A stretch of 9,790 nucleotides of DNA from Planctomycetota bacterium (GCA_024274855.1 JAJSAJ010000674.1:1-9790); one strand, 5' to 3'. Positions 1 to 8,719 are shown, counted from the stretch's first letter. Translations and numbers: made by a program. Notes: a model not told the origin generated them from the letters alone.

Positions 1-1734
1 CGCAATGCGGCCGTTCGGGCCCATACCGAGCTCGTTTTTGCCGAAGTGACGGTCGATCCTGACGCGAAACCGGGCCGGCGAGAGATCCGAGTGATTACCA
101 AACGGGGTATCTCCAACGCGATCTCCTTTTATGTGGGCCAGGTACCCGAAGTCGCCCGCAAACCGATGAAGACCGCTCGGAAACCCGTGCTCGGCAAGGA
201 GTATCTGGCCCAGCGCAAGCGGCCGCCGGAAGAAGAGGAAATGCGCATCACCGTGCCGTGCACAATGAACGGCCAGGTCGCCGCGGGCGAAGTAAACCGG
301 TATCGTTTTCAGGCGAGCAAGGGGCAGCGTCTGGTCATCTCGGCCAAAGCTCGGCACCTGATCCCCTACGTTGCCGATGGCGTTCCGGGCTGGTTCCAAG
401 CCGTGCTGAAGCTTTCCGACGCGAACGGCAAGGAGTTGGCGTATGACGACGATTTTCGTTTCGACCCCGATCCGGTCCTGTATTTTGAGGTCCCAGCGGA
501 CGGCGAGTATGTGCTCGCAATCAACGAGGCGCTCTTTCGCGGCCGCGAGAGTTTTGTCTATCGAATCACGATCGGTGAACTGCCGTTCGTGACCAGCATC
601 TTTCCGTTGGGTGGCCGTGTGGGCGAACCGGTCAAGATTGCAATGGACGGCTGGAATCTGGAGACGGCCACGCTAGTGCCTCCGCCCAAAGACGCAAAAC
701 CCGGAGTCCAACTGATTGCCGCCACCAGTGGGAAACTCGTCTCCAACTACGTGCCGTTCGCCCTCGATACGTTACCCGAGTGCCTGGAACAGGAGTCCAA
801 CGACGAACCCTCCAAGGCGCAAAAAGTGAGCCTGCCGATTATCATCAACGGACGAGCGGATCGGTCTGGCGATTGGGACGTCTTTGAGGTGGAAGGAAAA
901 GCCGGTGAGACAATCGTTGCGGAAGTGCGCGCACGCCGGCTTGGTTCCCCGTTCGATTCCTTCCTTAAAGTCACTGGCGCCGATGGCAAGATCATTGCGT
1001 TGAACGACGACCACTACGATGCGGCATCGGGATTGAATACCGACCACGCCGATTCCTACCTGATGGTGAAGCTGCCCGCCGACGGGAAATACTACTTTCA
1101 TCTCGGCGACGCGAGGCGACACGCGGGAAAAGAATATGCTTACCGGCTCCGGATCAGCCGGCCGCAACCGGATTTCGTGTTGCGTGTGATCCCCTCACGG
1201 ATCGTTATCCGCAGCAAGTCGTCTGCCGCGGTGACCGTCTTTGCCATACGCAGGGACGGATACGAGGGACCGATCAAGCTGAGCGTCAAAGACTTGCCGG
1301 ACGGACTCGAATCGCCTGGCGCCACGTTGCCGGCCAAGAAAGAGATGATCAGGTTGGCGGTGAAAACCAGTCTTACCGAAATGGACAAGCCGATCAACCT
1401 TACCATCGTCGGCAGTGCGAAGATCGGAGACCAAGAGATTGTGCATGAGGCCGTGGCGGCCGAGGATAGAATGCAAGCCTTCCTTTGGCGGCATCTGCTG
1501 CCCGCGGCAGACGTGCCGGTCCTGGTCTACAATCCAGCCTACAAGCCACCGGCCGATCGCGTGCGCCCGCCGATCCGTGACGAAGATAGACCGAAGGGAG
1601 CGAAACGGACGTTGAGAAAGTCATCGGTCGATTGGTATTTGAAACAGATCGAAAACCTCTATCAGCATTGGTTCTTCACCGACGATTTCGCCAACCGGCA
1701 GATCGCGAGCATAGAAGCACGTCTGATAAAATGA
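1..1734 (+). CDS. PPC-domain (pre-peptidase C-terminal) secreted-type protein, 3' part
   Basis: The reading frame is open from base 1 through a TGA at 1732-1734 (577 codons visible), and the coding pattern already runs before the first ATG-like start at 46, so the true start is off the left edge. The first residues end in a segment of the type PGRREIRVITKRGISN...GQVPEV, a link seen in planctomycete secreted proteins. Two PPC-like beta-sandwich domains follow. The first covers about codons 81-192, with an acidic YDDDF turn and a PADGEYVL strand. The second covers about 259-390, with an EQESNDEPSKAQ entry, GDWDVFEVEGKAG, LNDDHYD and LPADGKYYFHLGD. Two further beta-rich segments and a basic, tryptophan-rich tail complete the protein. 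PPC domains are usually extracytoplasmic and accompany enzymes or surface proteins. No catalytic motif is visible, so the specific function is unknown. It is convergent with the pst operon and probably unrelated to it. Confidence 0.85.
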   Translation, partial: RNAAVRAHTELVFAEVTVDPDAKPGRREIRVITKRGISNAISFYVGQVPEVARKPMKTARKPVLGKEYLAQRKRPPEEEEMRITVPCTMNGQVAAGEVNRYRFQASKGQRLVISAKARHLIPYVADGVPGWFQAVLKLSDANGKELAYDDDFRFDPDPVLYFEVPADGEYVLAINEALFRGRESFVYRITIGELPFVTSIFPLGGRVGEPVKIAMDGWNLETATLVPPPKDAKPGVQLIAATSGKLVSNYVPFALDTLPECLEQESNDEPSKAQKVSLPIIINGRADRSGDWDVFEVEGKAGETIVAEVRARRLGSPFDSFLKVTGADGKIIALNDDHYDAASGLNTDHADSYLMVKLPADGKYYFHLGDARRHAGKEYAYRLRISRPQPDFVLRVIPSRIVIRSKSSAAVTVFAIRRDGYEGPIKLSVKDLPDGLESPGATLPAKKEMIRLAVKTSLTEMDKPINLTIVGSAKIGDQEIVHEAVAAEDRMQAFLWRHLLPAADVPVLVYNPAYKPPADRVRPPIRDEDRPKGAKRTLRKSSVDWYLKQIENLYQHWFFTDDFANRQIASIEARLIK

Positions 1735-2164
1735 CCCAACGAAGCAGGCCGGAGCTTGTACCGCTTCTCTTGGCTCTTTCAGGGGAATTAGTTGGCCACC
1801 GCCACGTTGATCCTGCGAGGGTGCGCCGCACTATTGCCACCAGATCGTTTGATGCCAAGTCGGGAGTGGCTCCTGCTGACCCGGATTGCGAGGTGCGTCC
1901 CGGACCGGAACGCGGTTGGCAATTCGTATTGCAACATGACCCCATATTCCGGTGTGTCGGCGTTTGCCGGACGCTTCGTGCATAAAACGCCCGAGATAAA
2001 CGGTGGCGGCGCGATTGCGGGCATTCGTGCGCCAAAACCACGATAAACAAAGGGCCGACGCGTCTAGAAGCCGAAAACCGCACTAGATGGTATTATGGTG
2101 TCGAAAATAATACAGCCACTCATCAAATTGCCCGATTTTGTCTTCTGTTCCGCCGACCGCCCGT
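1735..2164. other. convergent intergenic region, no defensible gene
   Basis: This 430-base gap separates the ends of the PPC-domain gene and phoU. The part from about 1790 to 2046 is GC-rich and open in several frames at once: 1792-2046 on +, and 1788-2024 and 1676-2083 on -. None of these has a recognisable protein family, a convincing Shine-Dalgarno sequence or a membrane or signal segment. Several long frames open over the same bases suggest composition, a gene relic or a short dispersed element rather than one small gene. The part from 2047 to 2164 is more AT-rich. I found no strong hairpin followed by a T run on either strand, so no intrinsic terminator is called for either convergent gene. 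Confidence 0.5.
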
Positions 2165-2857
2165 TTAAGATTCTTTACTCTTGTTATCTGACTTCAACTC
2201 GCTGTCGACGGAATGGCGAAGGATATTCCCTTCAACCTGATACACGACTTCCTCGGCGATATTGGTTGCCAGATCAGCGATTCGTTCCAGATTGCGTACC
2301 GCGCCAAGCATACGGCAGATCGAATCCGCCAGCTCAGGTTGCTCCTTGAGTTCCTGAATGGCAGTGCGTTTTGCCTTTCGCTTCATCTTGTTGACCTGCT
2401 CATCCATCGAGCAAACATGGCGAGCACGCTTGCCGTCACCTTGCACGAGCGAATCGAGTGCCTCGTTGAGCATCGCTTCGGCCCGCCGTGACATCGCATA
2501 CAAATCGAATGGAAATGTAAAGTTGGGCCGCTTCGTTGACGCGATAGCTTTTCGAGCGATATTCGCTGCCAAATCGCCGATACGTTCCAGGTCATTGTTG
2601 ATCTTGAGTACGGAGACAATGAAACGCAGGTCGCGGGCAACCGGCTGATGCAACGCGAGTACCTTCAGGCACTCCTCTTCGTTCGCTATTTCCATGCGAT
2701 CAACCTCTTCATCGCGATCAACCACGGTCTGAGCGCTGTCGCGATCGCGTTCGTGCAGAGCTTTGACCGCCGTGTGCAGTTGTAGCTCCACAATCGCGCC
2801 AAGCGACAGGATTCGTTGTTTCAGATTAGCGACTTCCCGAATGAAGTGAGCGGGCAT
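2165..2857 (-). CDS. phoU: phosphate transport system regulator PhoU
   Basis: PhoU is a cytoplasmic all-helical protein that couples the Pst transporter to the phosphate-responsive histidine kinase and represses the Pho regulon when phosphate is plentiful. The product is 230 aa, close to the usual size of about 220-240. It shows the two repeated three-helix bundles with the family metal-binding signatures: NNDLERIGDLAANIAR in the first half and VRNLERIADLATNIAEE near the C-terminus. The residues between are charged and helical. The ATG at 2857 is preferred because AGGA lies 8 bases before it. A TTG two codons upstream is only 2 bases from that AGGA. The gene ends in TAA. It is the last gene of the operon, 43 bases after pstB, its usual partner. 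No phoR or phoB is visible here. Confidence 0.95.
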   Translation of the reverse strand: MPAHFIREVANLKQRILSLGAIVELQLHTAVKALHERDRDSAQTVVDRDEEVDRMEIANEEECLKVLALHQPVARDLRFIVSVLKINNDLERIGDLAANIARKAIASTKRPNFTFPFDLYAMSRRAEAMLNEALDSLVQGDGKRARHVCSMDEQVNKMKRKAKRTAIQELKEQPELADSICRMLGAVRNLERIADLATNIAEEVVYQVEGNILRHSVDSELKSDNKSKES

Positions 2858-2865
2858 GAGCAAAG

Positions 2866-2869
2866 TCCT
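2866..2869 (-). promoter_or_regulatory. Shine-Dalgarno site of phoU
   Basis: On the minus strand AGGA is followed by 8 bases and then the ATG at 2857. This spacing favours that ATG over the in-frame TTG at 2863, which would lie only 2 bases from the site. Confidence 0.6.
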
Positions 2870-2900
2870 GAATAGGGAATTGGTGCACGATTGATCCGAC

Positions 2901-3836
2901 CTATCCGAATCGCCCCGTAATATACGCTTCTGTTTCTCTCAGACGAGGGGTCGTAAAGAGTGTTTCGGTGTTTCCATACTCGAGAATGCGTCCGAGATAC
3001 ATCAGTGCCGTGTAGTCGCTGACTCGAGACGCCTGTTGCATGTTGTGCGTGACAATCAGAATTGAGTAGTCTCCGCGGAGTTGATCGATCAAGTCCTCGA
3101 TCTTACCGGTTGCGATCGGATCGAGTGCCGAGCATGGTTCATCCAGCAGCAGTACTTCCGGTTCCGAGGCAATTGCACGAGCGATGCAGAGTCGTTGTTG
3201 CTGGCCGCCCGACAAGCTGAAGCCGCTTTCTCGAAGGCGATCCTTCACTTCGTCCCAAAGCGCGGCCCCCATCAAGCTTCGTTGGCAGACTTCTTCCAGA
3301 ACAGCTCTATCCCGCTCGCCATCAATCCGAAGTGGGTAGACGACGTTCTCGAAAATGCTCATCGGAAATGGATTGGGCTTTTGGAAGACCATTCCCATTC
3401 GTTTGCGCAATTCAATGACGTCGACGTTCGGCGCGAATATATTGTCCCCGTTCAGTTTCATGTCACCGGCGACTCGTACGCTATCGATCAGGTCGTTCAT
3501 GCGGTTGACTGAGCGCAACAAGGTCGACTTGCCACAACCGGATGGCCCGATTAACGCAGTTACCTTGCCTTGTGGAATCGGTATTGTAATGTCGAACAAT
3601 GCACGTTTCTCTCCATACCACAAACTGAACTGCTCGATTTCCAATACCGGGGGTTCGGCGAGTACTTCACGATGGAGTTCAGCGGTTACGTATTCACCTG
3701 CCTCAATTCGGTGAAGGCGGTCGGTTGAGGTTGCGGCATGATCGCCCGATTTCTGGTCGAACTTGTTGTTGAACGTCGGAGTGTTTGCCGTAAGCATGGT
3801 GGAAGCAGGCATCGGTTGATCGTTCTCGGTAGTCAT
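2901..3836 (-). CDS. pstB: phosphate ABC transporter ATP-binding protein PstB
   Basis: This is the cytoplasmic ATPase that powers phosphate import through PstC-PstA. All nucleotide-binding motifs are present: Walker A GPSGCGKST at about residues 97-105, Q-loop VFQKPNPFP with Gln near 152, ABC signature LSGGQQQR at 208-215, Walker B VLLLDEP at 228-234, the D-loop SALDP, and the switch histidine in THNMQQ near 264. VFQKPNPFP and the C-terminal AYITGRFG are typical of PstB rather than of ABC ATPases in general. The chosen ATG (3836) follows GAGG by 8 bases. A GTG at 3845 is in frame but lies inside that Shine-Dalgarno sequence. The protein is 311 aa, with about 60 polar N-terminal residues before the usual PstB start; their role is unknown. 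The stop codon is TAG, immediately after the family's normal last residue. Confidence 0.97.
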   Translation of the reverse strand: MTTENDQPMPASTMLTANTPTFNNKFDQKSGDHAATSTDRLHRIEAGEYVTAELHREVLAEPPVLEIEQFSLWYGEKRALFDITIPIPQGKVTALIGPSGCGKSTLLRSVNRMNDLIDSVRVAGDMKLNGDNIFAPNVDVIELRKRMGMVFQKPNPFPMSIFENVVYPLRIDGERDRAVLEEVCQRSLMGAALWDEVKDRLRESGFSLSGGQQQRLCIARAIASEPEVLLLDEPCSALDPIATGKIEDLIDQLRGDYSILIVTHNMQQASRVSDYTALMYLGRILEYGNTETLFTTPRLRETEAYITGRFG

Positions 3837-3841
3837 TTGGA

Positions 3842-3849
3842 TCACCTCT
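3842..3849 (-). promoter_or_regulatory. Shine-Dalgarno site of pstB
   Basis: AGAGGTGA on the minus strand precedes the ATG at 3836, with 8 bases between GAGG and ATG. The alternative GTG start at 3845 is part of this site, so the ATG is the better start. Confidence 0.65.
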
Positions 3850-3916
3850 CAGTGGCATGTAAGTCCGGCACGTGATGGAAGCGTGGTAGCTTGTCGGATC
3901 GCAATGACCGTACTCG

Positions 3917-6094
3917 TTAGAACTTGCCGAACTCAAACCGTTTTCGTAAATGGGCTCGCAGCCAAATGGCCAATAAATTCATCACACCAATCAAGACAAT
4001 CAGCAGCAAGGTCGTGGTGAAGACCATCGGCTTGGCCGCTTCGCTGTTCTGACTCTGGAATCCTAAGTCAAACACATGGAATCCCATGTGCATGAAACTG
4101 CGCTGCAGGTGGACGTACGGAAACACTTGGTCGACGGGCAATTCTGGAGCCAGTTTGACGGCACCGACCAGCATCAGTGGCGCGACTTCCCCCGCTCCGC
4201 GTGCCATGGCCAGAATCATCCCCGTCATTATTCCGGGAAGGGCTCGAGGCAAGACGATTCGTCGGATCGTTTGCCACTTTGTCGCGCCGCAAGCGAGCGA
4301 GCCTTCTCGCATTGATCGTGGCACGGCCGCCAATGCTTCCTCAGTCGATACGATCACAACCGGGAGTGTCAACAATGCCAACGTAAGGGAGGCCCACATC
4401 AGACCGCCGGTACCGAATGTCGGACTCGGTAAACGAGTGGCGAATAGCAACTGATCGATTGATGCACCGACGATATAACAGAAAAACCCCAAGCCAAAGA
4501 CTCCAAACACGATACTTGGGACACCGGCCAGATTATTGACGGAAATCCGCACAATACTGACCAAAAGGCCCGGTTTGGCGTACTCGCGAAGATAGAGTGC
4601 GGCAAGAACACCGAAGGGGACGACGACGAGCGACATGAGCAACGTCATGACGACCGTTCCCCAAATTGCCGGAAAGACGCCACCCTCCGTGTTCGCCTCA
4701 CGCGGTTCGCCCGACAGAAACTCCCACCACCGATCCGCATAGATGCCAAACCGTTCAGACAATCCAAGCCGGTTGGGTGCGTATGCCCGTACGATATCGA
4801 TCAGGGCGATACTTGACTCGACACCGTCCGAGGTGCGTAGCACGATATGGTACCGAGCGTTCTCTTTATTCGATCGCTTGATTTTGTCGCCAACTCGTGC
4901 GAACCTTGTACCCAATTCACGTTGAGTCCGATCATACCGTTCGGCGGCTTGTTTCCATTGGGGCGAGTCGTTGCCGAATCGCATCTTCACTTTTTTCAAC
5001 GCGAGCCGTGCCTGCTCCAAGGCACGATTAATGTTACCAACTGTGCGTTTCTCGAGCCGTCGTGTTGCACGCCATCGTCGACGAATAGTTTCATGATGAC
5101 GCTGATACTCGCGCCATACCGAATCGGGCGTCGATGCCACCACTTTGTCGTCAATCCGAAATTGCGAAGGAAAGCCATAGAAGCGTCCCCATGCGGTCCG
5201 CTCCAGCAGTAGACCCCACTCTGGATGCGTTTCGCCCTTGTTCGCTAACTCAAAATCGCTCACCCAACGAAAATGCTCGTTAGTCAATTCGAAATTGCCA
5301 ATTCGAACCAGGCGGCGGTGGACCGGTAGACGGATGTCAAAACTCCAGACGGTCAACGCCTGATCTCCAAACAGTTGCATCCATAACGGCGAATCGTCGT
5401 CCAACGCATCGGTCATTGCGGCAAGGTTCCCCAATTCAAGCCACTGTTGTTCGCCTTTCCTCCACGCTTTCCATTCCGCGGACAACCGTCCCCCCGTCTG
5501 ATCAGCCTCAACCAGCAATTTGATCCTTGCCGCCAAGGAAGAGACTAGAGCCGACTTTCGCCGCTCGGATTGCACGGGCACGGTCGCCCGCAAGACACGC
5601 TGGTCGGAAGGGGAGAGCTCATTTAGCACTTCATGACTCAGTCTCTTGGCTTGCAGCAATCGCTGAATCGGTACCCATAATTCGGCCAGTTGTGACGGCA
5701 GACTTCCCCGCCTGACCGCATCGTGCAGACTTTGACGAAGTTGCGAATCGAGTAATCGCTTCGCCGCCACGGCCGATTTGCCGGCCAGCATATTAGCCGA
5801 ACCGTAGGTTAAGTCGTAACAGTCGGTTCGAGTGATTTCGCCGACCAGAGTCGCGCCGTCCGTTGTTTTGACTTGTACAAGGGGAAGTGGCCAGAACGTA
5901 GTCATGCCTCGGAACAGAACCAATAGCAGCAATCCCACAACCATTGCCAGACACAGGACCAAACCGGCTCCGTTGAGCCAGACAAATGGCTCGGCTCTTG
6001 CCCACAACGAGAGTGCGCCGCCGCGCTGACGTCGTCGACGCGCGGATAGCCGCTCGGGGTGTGTTGGCAGTGGTTCGTCCTGCTGAAGACTCAC
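3917..6094 (-). CDS. pstA: phosphate ABC transporter permease PstA with large extracytoplasmic insert
   Basis: This is one of the two inner-membrane permease subunits of the Pst phosphate importer. It is 725 aa, against about 296 in E. coli. After a basic N-terminus comes a first membrane helix at about 39-63. An approximately 400-residue soluble insert follows (64-470), rich in charge, with a strongly helical, probably coiled-coil part near 322-408. The permease core (about 471-720) starts with the segment TEGGVFPAIWGTVVMTLL and includes NNLAGVPSIVFGVFGLGFF, an EAA-type coupling loop at about 585-623 (EEALAAVP, CGATKWQTIRR, LPRALPGIMTG) and GAGEVAPLMLVGAVK. These are strong PstA marks, closest in my memory to the extended PstA of gammaproteobacteria. 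The start is GTG and overlaps the pstC stop as GTGA; GAGGG lies about 10 bases upstream. The next in-frame Met falls inside the first helix, so GTG is preferred. It ends in TAA. Confidence 0.95.
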   Translation of the reverse strand: MSLQQDEPLPTHPERLSARRRRQRGGALSLWARAEPFVWLNGAGLVLCLAMVVGLLLLVLFRGMTTFWPLPLVQVKTTDGATLVGEITRTDCYDLTYGSANMLAGKSAVAAKRLLDSQLRQSLHDAVRRGSLPSQLAELWVPIQRLLQAKRLSHEVLNELSPSDQRVLRATVPVQSERRKSALVSSLAARIKLLVEADQTGGRLSAEWKAWRKGEQQWLELGNLAAMTDALDDDSPLWMQLFGDQALTVWSFDIRLPVHRRLVRIGNFELTNEHFRWVSDFELANKGETHPEWGLLLERTAWGRFYGFPSQFRIDDKVVASTPDSVWREYQRHHETIRRRWRATRRLEKRTVGNINRALEQARLALKKVKMRFGNDSPQWKQAAERYDRTQRELGTRFARVGDKIKRSNKENARYHIVLRTSDGVESSIALIDIVRAYAPNRLGLSERFGIYADRWWEFLSGEPREANTEGGVFPAIWGTVVMTLLMSLVVVPFGVLAALYLREYAKPGLLVSIVRISVNNLAGVPSIVFGVFGLGFFCYIVGASIDQLLFATRLPSPTFGTGGLMWASLTLALLTLPVVIVSTEEALAAVPRSMREGSLACGATKWQTIRRIVLPRALPGIMTGMILAMARGAGEVAPLMLVGAVKLAPELPVDQVFPYVHLQRSFMHMGFHVFDLGFQSQNSEAAKPMVFTTTLLLIVLIGVMNLLAIWLRAHLRKRFEFGKF

Positions 6095-8709
6095 AGCTCA
6101 AAAGCCCTCTTCCGAAATCTCAAACGAACAATCTCGGCGACTGTATTCACAACAAACGTCATCGCAAAAAGTACAAGTGCCGCAACAAACAGCATTCGAT
6201 AGTGTGTACTACCGGCCACGGCCTCCGGAAGCTCCACGGCAATGTTGGCCGAAAGCGTGCGAAATCCATTGAAAACATTCCAGTCCATCACCGGCGTGTT
6301 CCCGGCTGCCATCAATACGATCATGGTTTCACCGACAGCTCGCCCCAATCCGATCATGATCGCCGAAAATAGACCGCTCATTGCCGTTGGGATCACGACA
6401 CGAATCGCCGTTTGCCATGGTGTGGCACCTGCCCCCAAAGACGCGGCTCGCAATGAGACGGGGACCGCCGACAACGCGTCGTCAGAAATCGTGAAGATGA
6501 TGGGAATGAGGGCAAAACCCATGATCGCGCCAACGACCAGAGTGTTGCGTTGCACGTATGTGGCGACGAACGAACCTCGAGGATCCCATGCGAATGCCTG
6601 AAAAAGCCATGACAGCGCATAGGCCACTGTTACAGTGCAACCGACACCAGTCAAAAACTTTACCATGTCCATGGCGGCGAAGCGACAGCTTGACCAATGG
6701 CCCAAGCGGGCTCGCATTCGGGGAGTTACCCACACGGCCGTTATCCAGGTGATTACGATCGCCGATAGAGGTAGATACAGCAACATCCAGGCACCTGCGC
6801 CCGTTCCGATCTGGCCATCCAACCAGACTTTGAAGTTACCCGAAAAAAAACTATGTTCGACGAACGGCGCCAGAGCGACTGCCAGCCAACCTCCGCCAAG
6901 CATCGCCAGGGCGACCGGCACCAGACGCCATTTTGCGGCTCGCGTTGTTACCGTCGCGGGCAGTAGCTGCCAAAGGTAGGCGCCGAGGAGCACGGCAAAT
7001 GGGATTGTGAATAGGCAGGTCAGGAAGCTGACCACATGGTGCTCGACGACTGGCGCAAATACCAGGGCCGCCAGAAATCCCAACACCACGCTTGGTAGAC
7101 TGGCCATCGCCTCGATTGTCGGCTTGACGATCCGTTTCGCACGCGGTTGCATGAACTCGCTCGTGTAAACGGCTGCCAGCAGCGCCAGCGGAATGGCTAC
7201 TAGCATGGAGTAACATGTCGCCTTGAGAGTGCCGAATATCAGTGGCATCAAGCCGTATTTGGGCTCGAAGTCGTCTGTGCCGCTCGACGATTGCCAGACG
7301 TACTCCGGCTGCTTATAGCCTTCATACCAGACACGTCCAAAAACCGAAGATAGCGTTGTTTCCGGATGCGGCGCATCGATTGCCCACCCGCGATACCGAT
7401 CGCGATTCCCAGTCAGTAGCAGATTGTCTTTCGGCGCGATCAGGATCTGTTCAGGATTTTGGTCGATAGCGTTAGCAGGTATTTCCGCCAACAGTTTCTC
7501 GCTGGTAACCTGGTAGAGACGTATTCGACCGTCCATGAATCCGGCGGCCAACATGCGAGAACGAGGCGAAGGTCCAAGTGCTGTCACGGGAGGTCCCCCC
7601 GCGCTGAGTTCATGAGCTTGTACCAACACGGCCCCGTCGCGGGTCGTTGTTTCTCGCGGCTTGACACGAAACCAGACACGCACTCGTCCCCGTGAATCTC
7701 CCACCGCCACTGAGGTCTTGCCGATCAGGAAACTTAGCTGTGTCAGCTGTGTATTCGGTGTTTCGACCAGATCGAGTTTCTCGGCCAAGGCGGGGGTCGT
7801 CACGTTCCGTGTGTCATAACGCAGGGCCGTTCCATCACGCCACGCGATAAGGACCCAGTCGCCCAAACCGGACAGCAGGAGAAACGTGGGGAGTTCGCCA
7901 CGATGCATCGGCAAGTTGATCCCGCCTTTTTTCACGCGAAAAGTGATCTTGCCGGTCAACAGATTCTTGCGTTGAGACAGTTTTCCAAGGTGCAACTTTC
8001 CGTTGGAGTCGAGCGCGGCGAAGAAGCTTCCTTGTCCATTGGGCGAAACGTCGATCAAGCGAATTGCGGCAGCTCGCTTAAGCTTCACCCGCGCATGCAA
8101 CCGAATCTCAAGCCGTTGGAAGCGCAATTGTCCCTCGACTGTTCGCATTGCGATGCCACCTTCGTGGGGACATTGGTGGCCCTCATGCAGCGAGCGCAAA
8201 CGAGACGGCACCGTGGATTCGTCCAGGAAATCGGTTTTGAATTCGATCGTTGCCAATTGCAGAGTCCCGTTGGAAAACCCGAATCCGGCTTTGCCGCCGC
8301 GAATCGAGAAAACCGCGGCAGACGGGATGGCCGACTCGAACGGATGGCTGGTTTCCAATAGTTGCCCCGTACCGGCCTGGTAGGAACGAATGCAGCCATC
8401 CGTGGAATACGACCAGAGAATCTGAGCGTATTCGTCAATTCCCATGTGCAACAACTCGTTCCGTTCGCTCCTGTTGCTTCCTCTCCATGAATGTGCCGGT
8501 TCGGCAATCAAGTGCTCGGATCGAAACAGGGGCAACACGGTCCAGACCAGGAAGACGGCGACTAGCGAAATAGCAAGAATCGTTCCGATGCCTCCGATTG
8601 CGATGATCCATCGAGCTATACTGTCGGCGATCCGCACCGATCGCCGTGTTGTGTGAGTACGCCGTTTGCGAGCCACCCGTGATTTGGCCTCTCGGGAAGA
8701 AATGGTCAT
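6091..8709 (-). CDS. pstC: phosphate ABC transporter permease PstC with beta-propeller-like insert
   Basis: This is the partner permease of PstA. It is 872 aa from the ATG at 8709, against about 320 in E. coli. A basic N-terminus leads to a membrane helix at about 33-60. A soluble domain of nearly 400 residues (about 75-450) follows, with repeated WD40-like blade ends such as GDSRGRVRVW (337-346) and AAGFMDGRIRLYQV (388-401). It is probably extracytoplasmic. The permease core begins near 489 (LMPLIFGTLKATCYSMLVA) and includes SLPSVVLGFLAAL, extra hydrophobic helices, QRNTLVVGAIMGFALIP, an EAA-type loop near 743-781 (DDALSAVP, LGAGATPWQTAIRVVIP), and GRAVGETMIVLMAAGNTP with TLSANIAVELPEA. The last two are typical of PstC. 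The ATG follows AGGAG by 10 bases. A TTG at 8742 would overlap the pstS stop and lengthen the protein by 11 residues, so it is possible but weaker. The stop TGA overlaps the pstA start. Confidence 0.95.
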   Translation of the reverse strand: MTISSREAKSRVARKRRTHTTRRSVRIADSIARWIIAIGGIGTILAISLVAVFLVWTVLPLFRSEHLIAEPAHSWRGSNRSERNELLHMGIDEYAQILWSYSTDGCIRSYQAGTGQLLETSHPFESAIPSAAVFSIRGGKAGFGFSNGTLQLATIEFKTDFLDESTVPSRLRSLHEGHQCPHEGGIAMRTVEGQLRFQRLEIRLHARVKLKRAAAIRLIDVSPNGQGSFFAALDSNGKLHLGKLSQRKNLLTGKITFRVKKGGINLPMHRGELPTFLLLSGLGDWVLIAWRDGTALRYDTRNVTTPALAEKLDLVETPNTQLTQLSFLIGKTSVAVGDSRGRVRVWFRVKPRETTTRDGAVLVQAHELSAGGPPVTALGPSPRSRMLAAGFMDGRIRLYQVTSEKLLAEIPANAIDQNPEQILIAPKDNLLLTGNRDRYRGWAIDAPHPETTLSSVFGRVWYEGYKQPEYVWQSSSGTDDFEPKYGLMPLIFGTLKATCYSMLVAIPLALLAAVYTSEFMQPRAKRIVKPTIEAMASLPSVVLGFLAALVFAPVVEHHVVSFLTCLFTIPFAVLLGAYLWQLLPATVTTRAAKWRLVPVALAMLGGGWLAVALAPFVEHSFFSGNFKVWLDGQIGTGAGAWMLLYLPLSAIVITWITAVWVTPRMRARLGHWSSCRFAAMDMVKFLTGVGCTVTVAYALSWLFQAFAWDPRGSFVATYVQRNTLVVGAIMGFALIPIIFTISDDALSAVPVSLRAASLGAGATPWQTAIRVVIPTAMSGLFSAIMIGLGRAVGETMIVLMAAGNTPVMDWNVFNGFRTLSANIAVELPEAVAGSTHYRMLFVAALVLFAMTFVVNTVAEIVRLRFRKRAFEL

Positions 8710-8719
8710 CGTAGCCGGG

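Noticed and set aside
1676..2083. 135-codon minus-strand open frame across the convergent intergenic region
   Set aside because: It overlaps the end of the PPC-domain gene, is rich in Arg, Ser, Cys and Trp in a low-complexity way, and has no known domain or ribosome site.
2047..2164. Intrinsic terminator downstream of phoU
   Set aside because: Only short, imperfect pairings were seen on the minus strand, without a following T run.
3081..3512. 143-codon plus-strand open frame
   Set aside because: It is antisense to the conserved pstB motifs; the pstB frame explains the sequence.
3703..3936. 77-codon minus-strand open frame between pstA and pstB
   Set aside because: It overlaps both genes out of frame, has no family resemblance, and the pstB ribosome site lies inside it.
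7903..8361. 152-codon plus-strand open frame
   Set aside because: It lies wholly inside the propeller-like part of pstC on the opposite strand, has no recognisable family and is best explained as a shadow of pstC.
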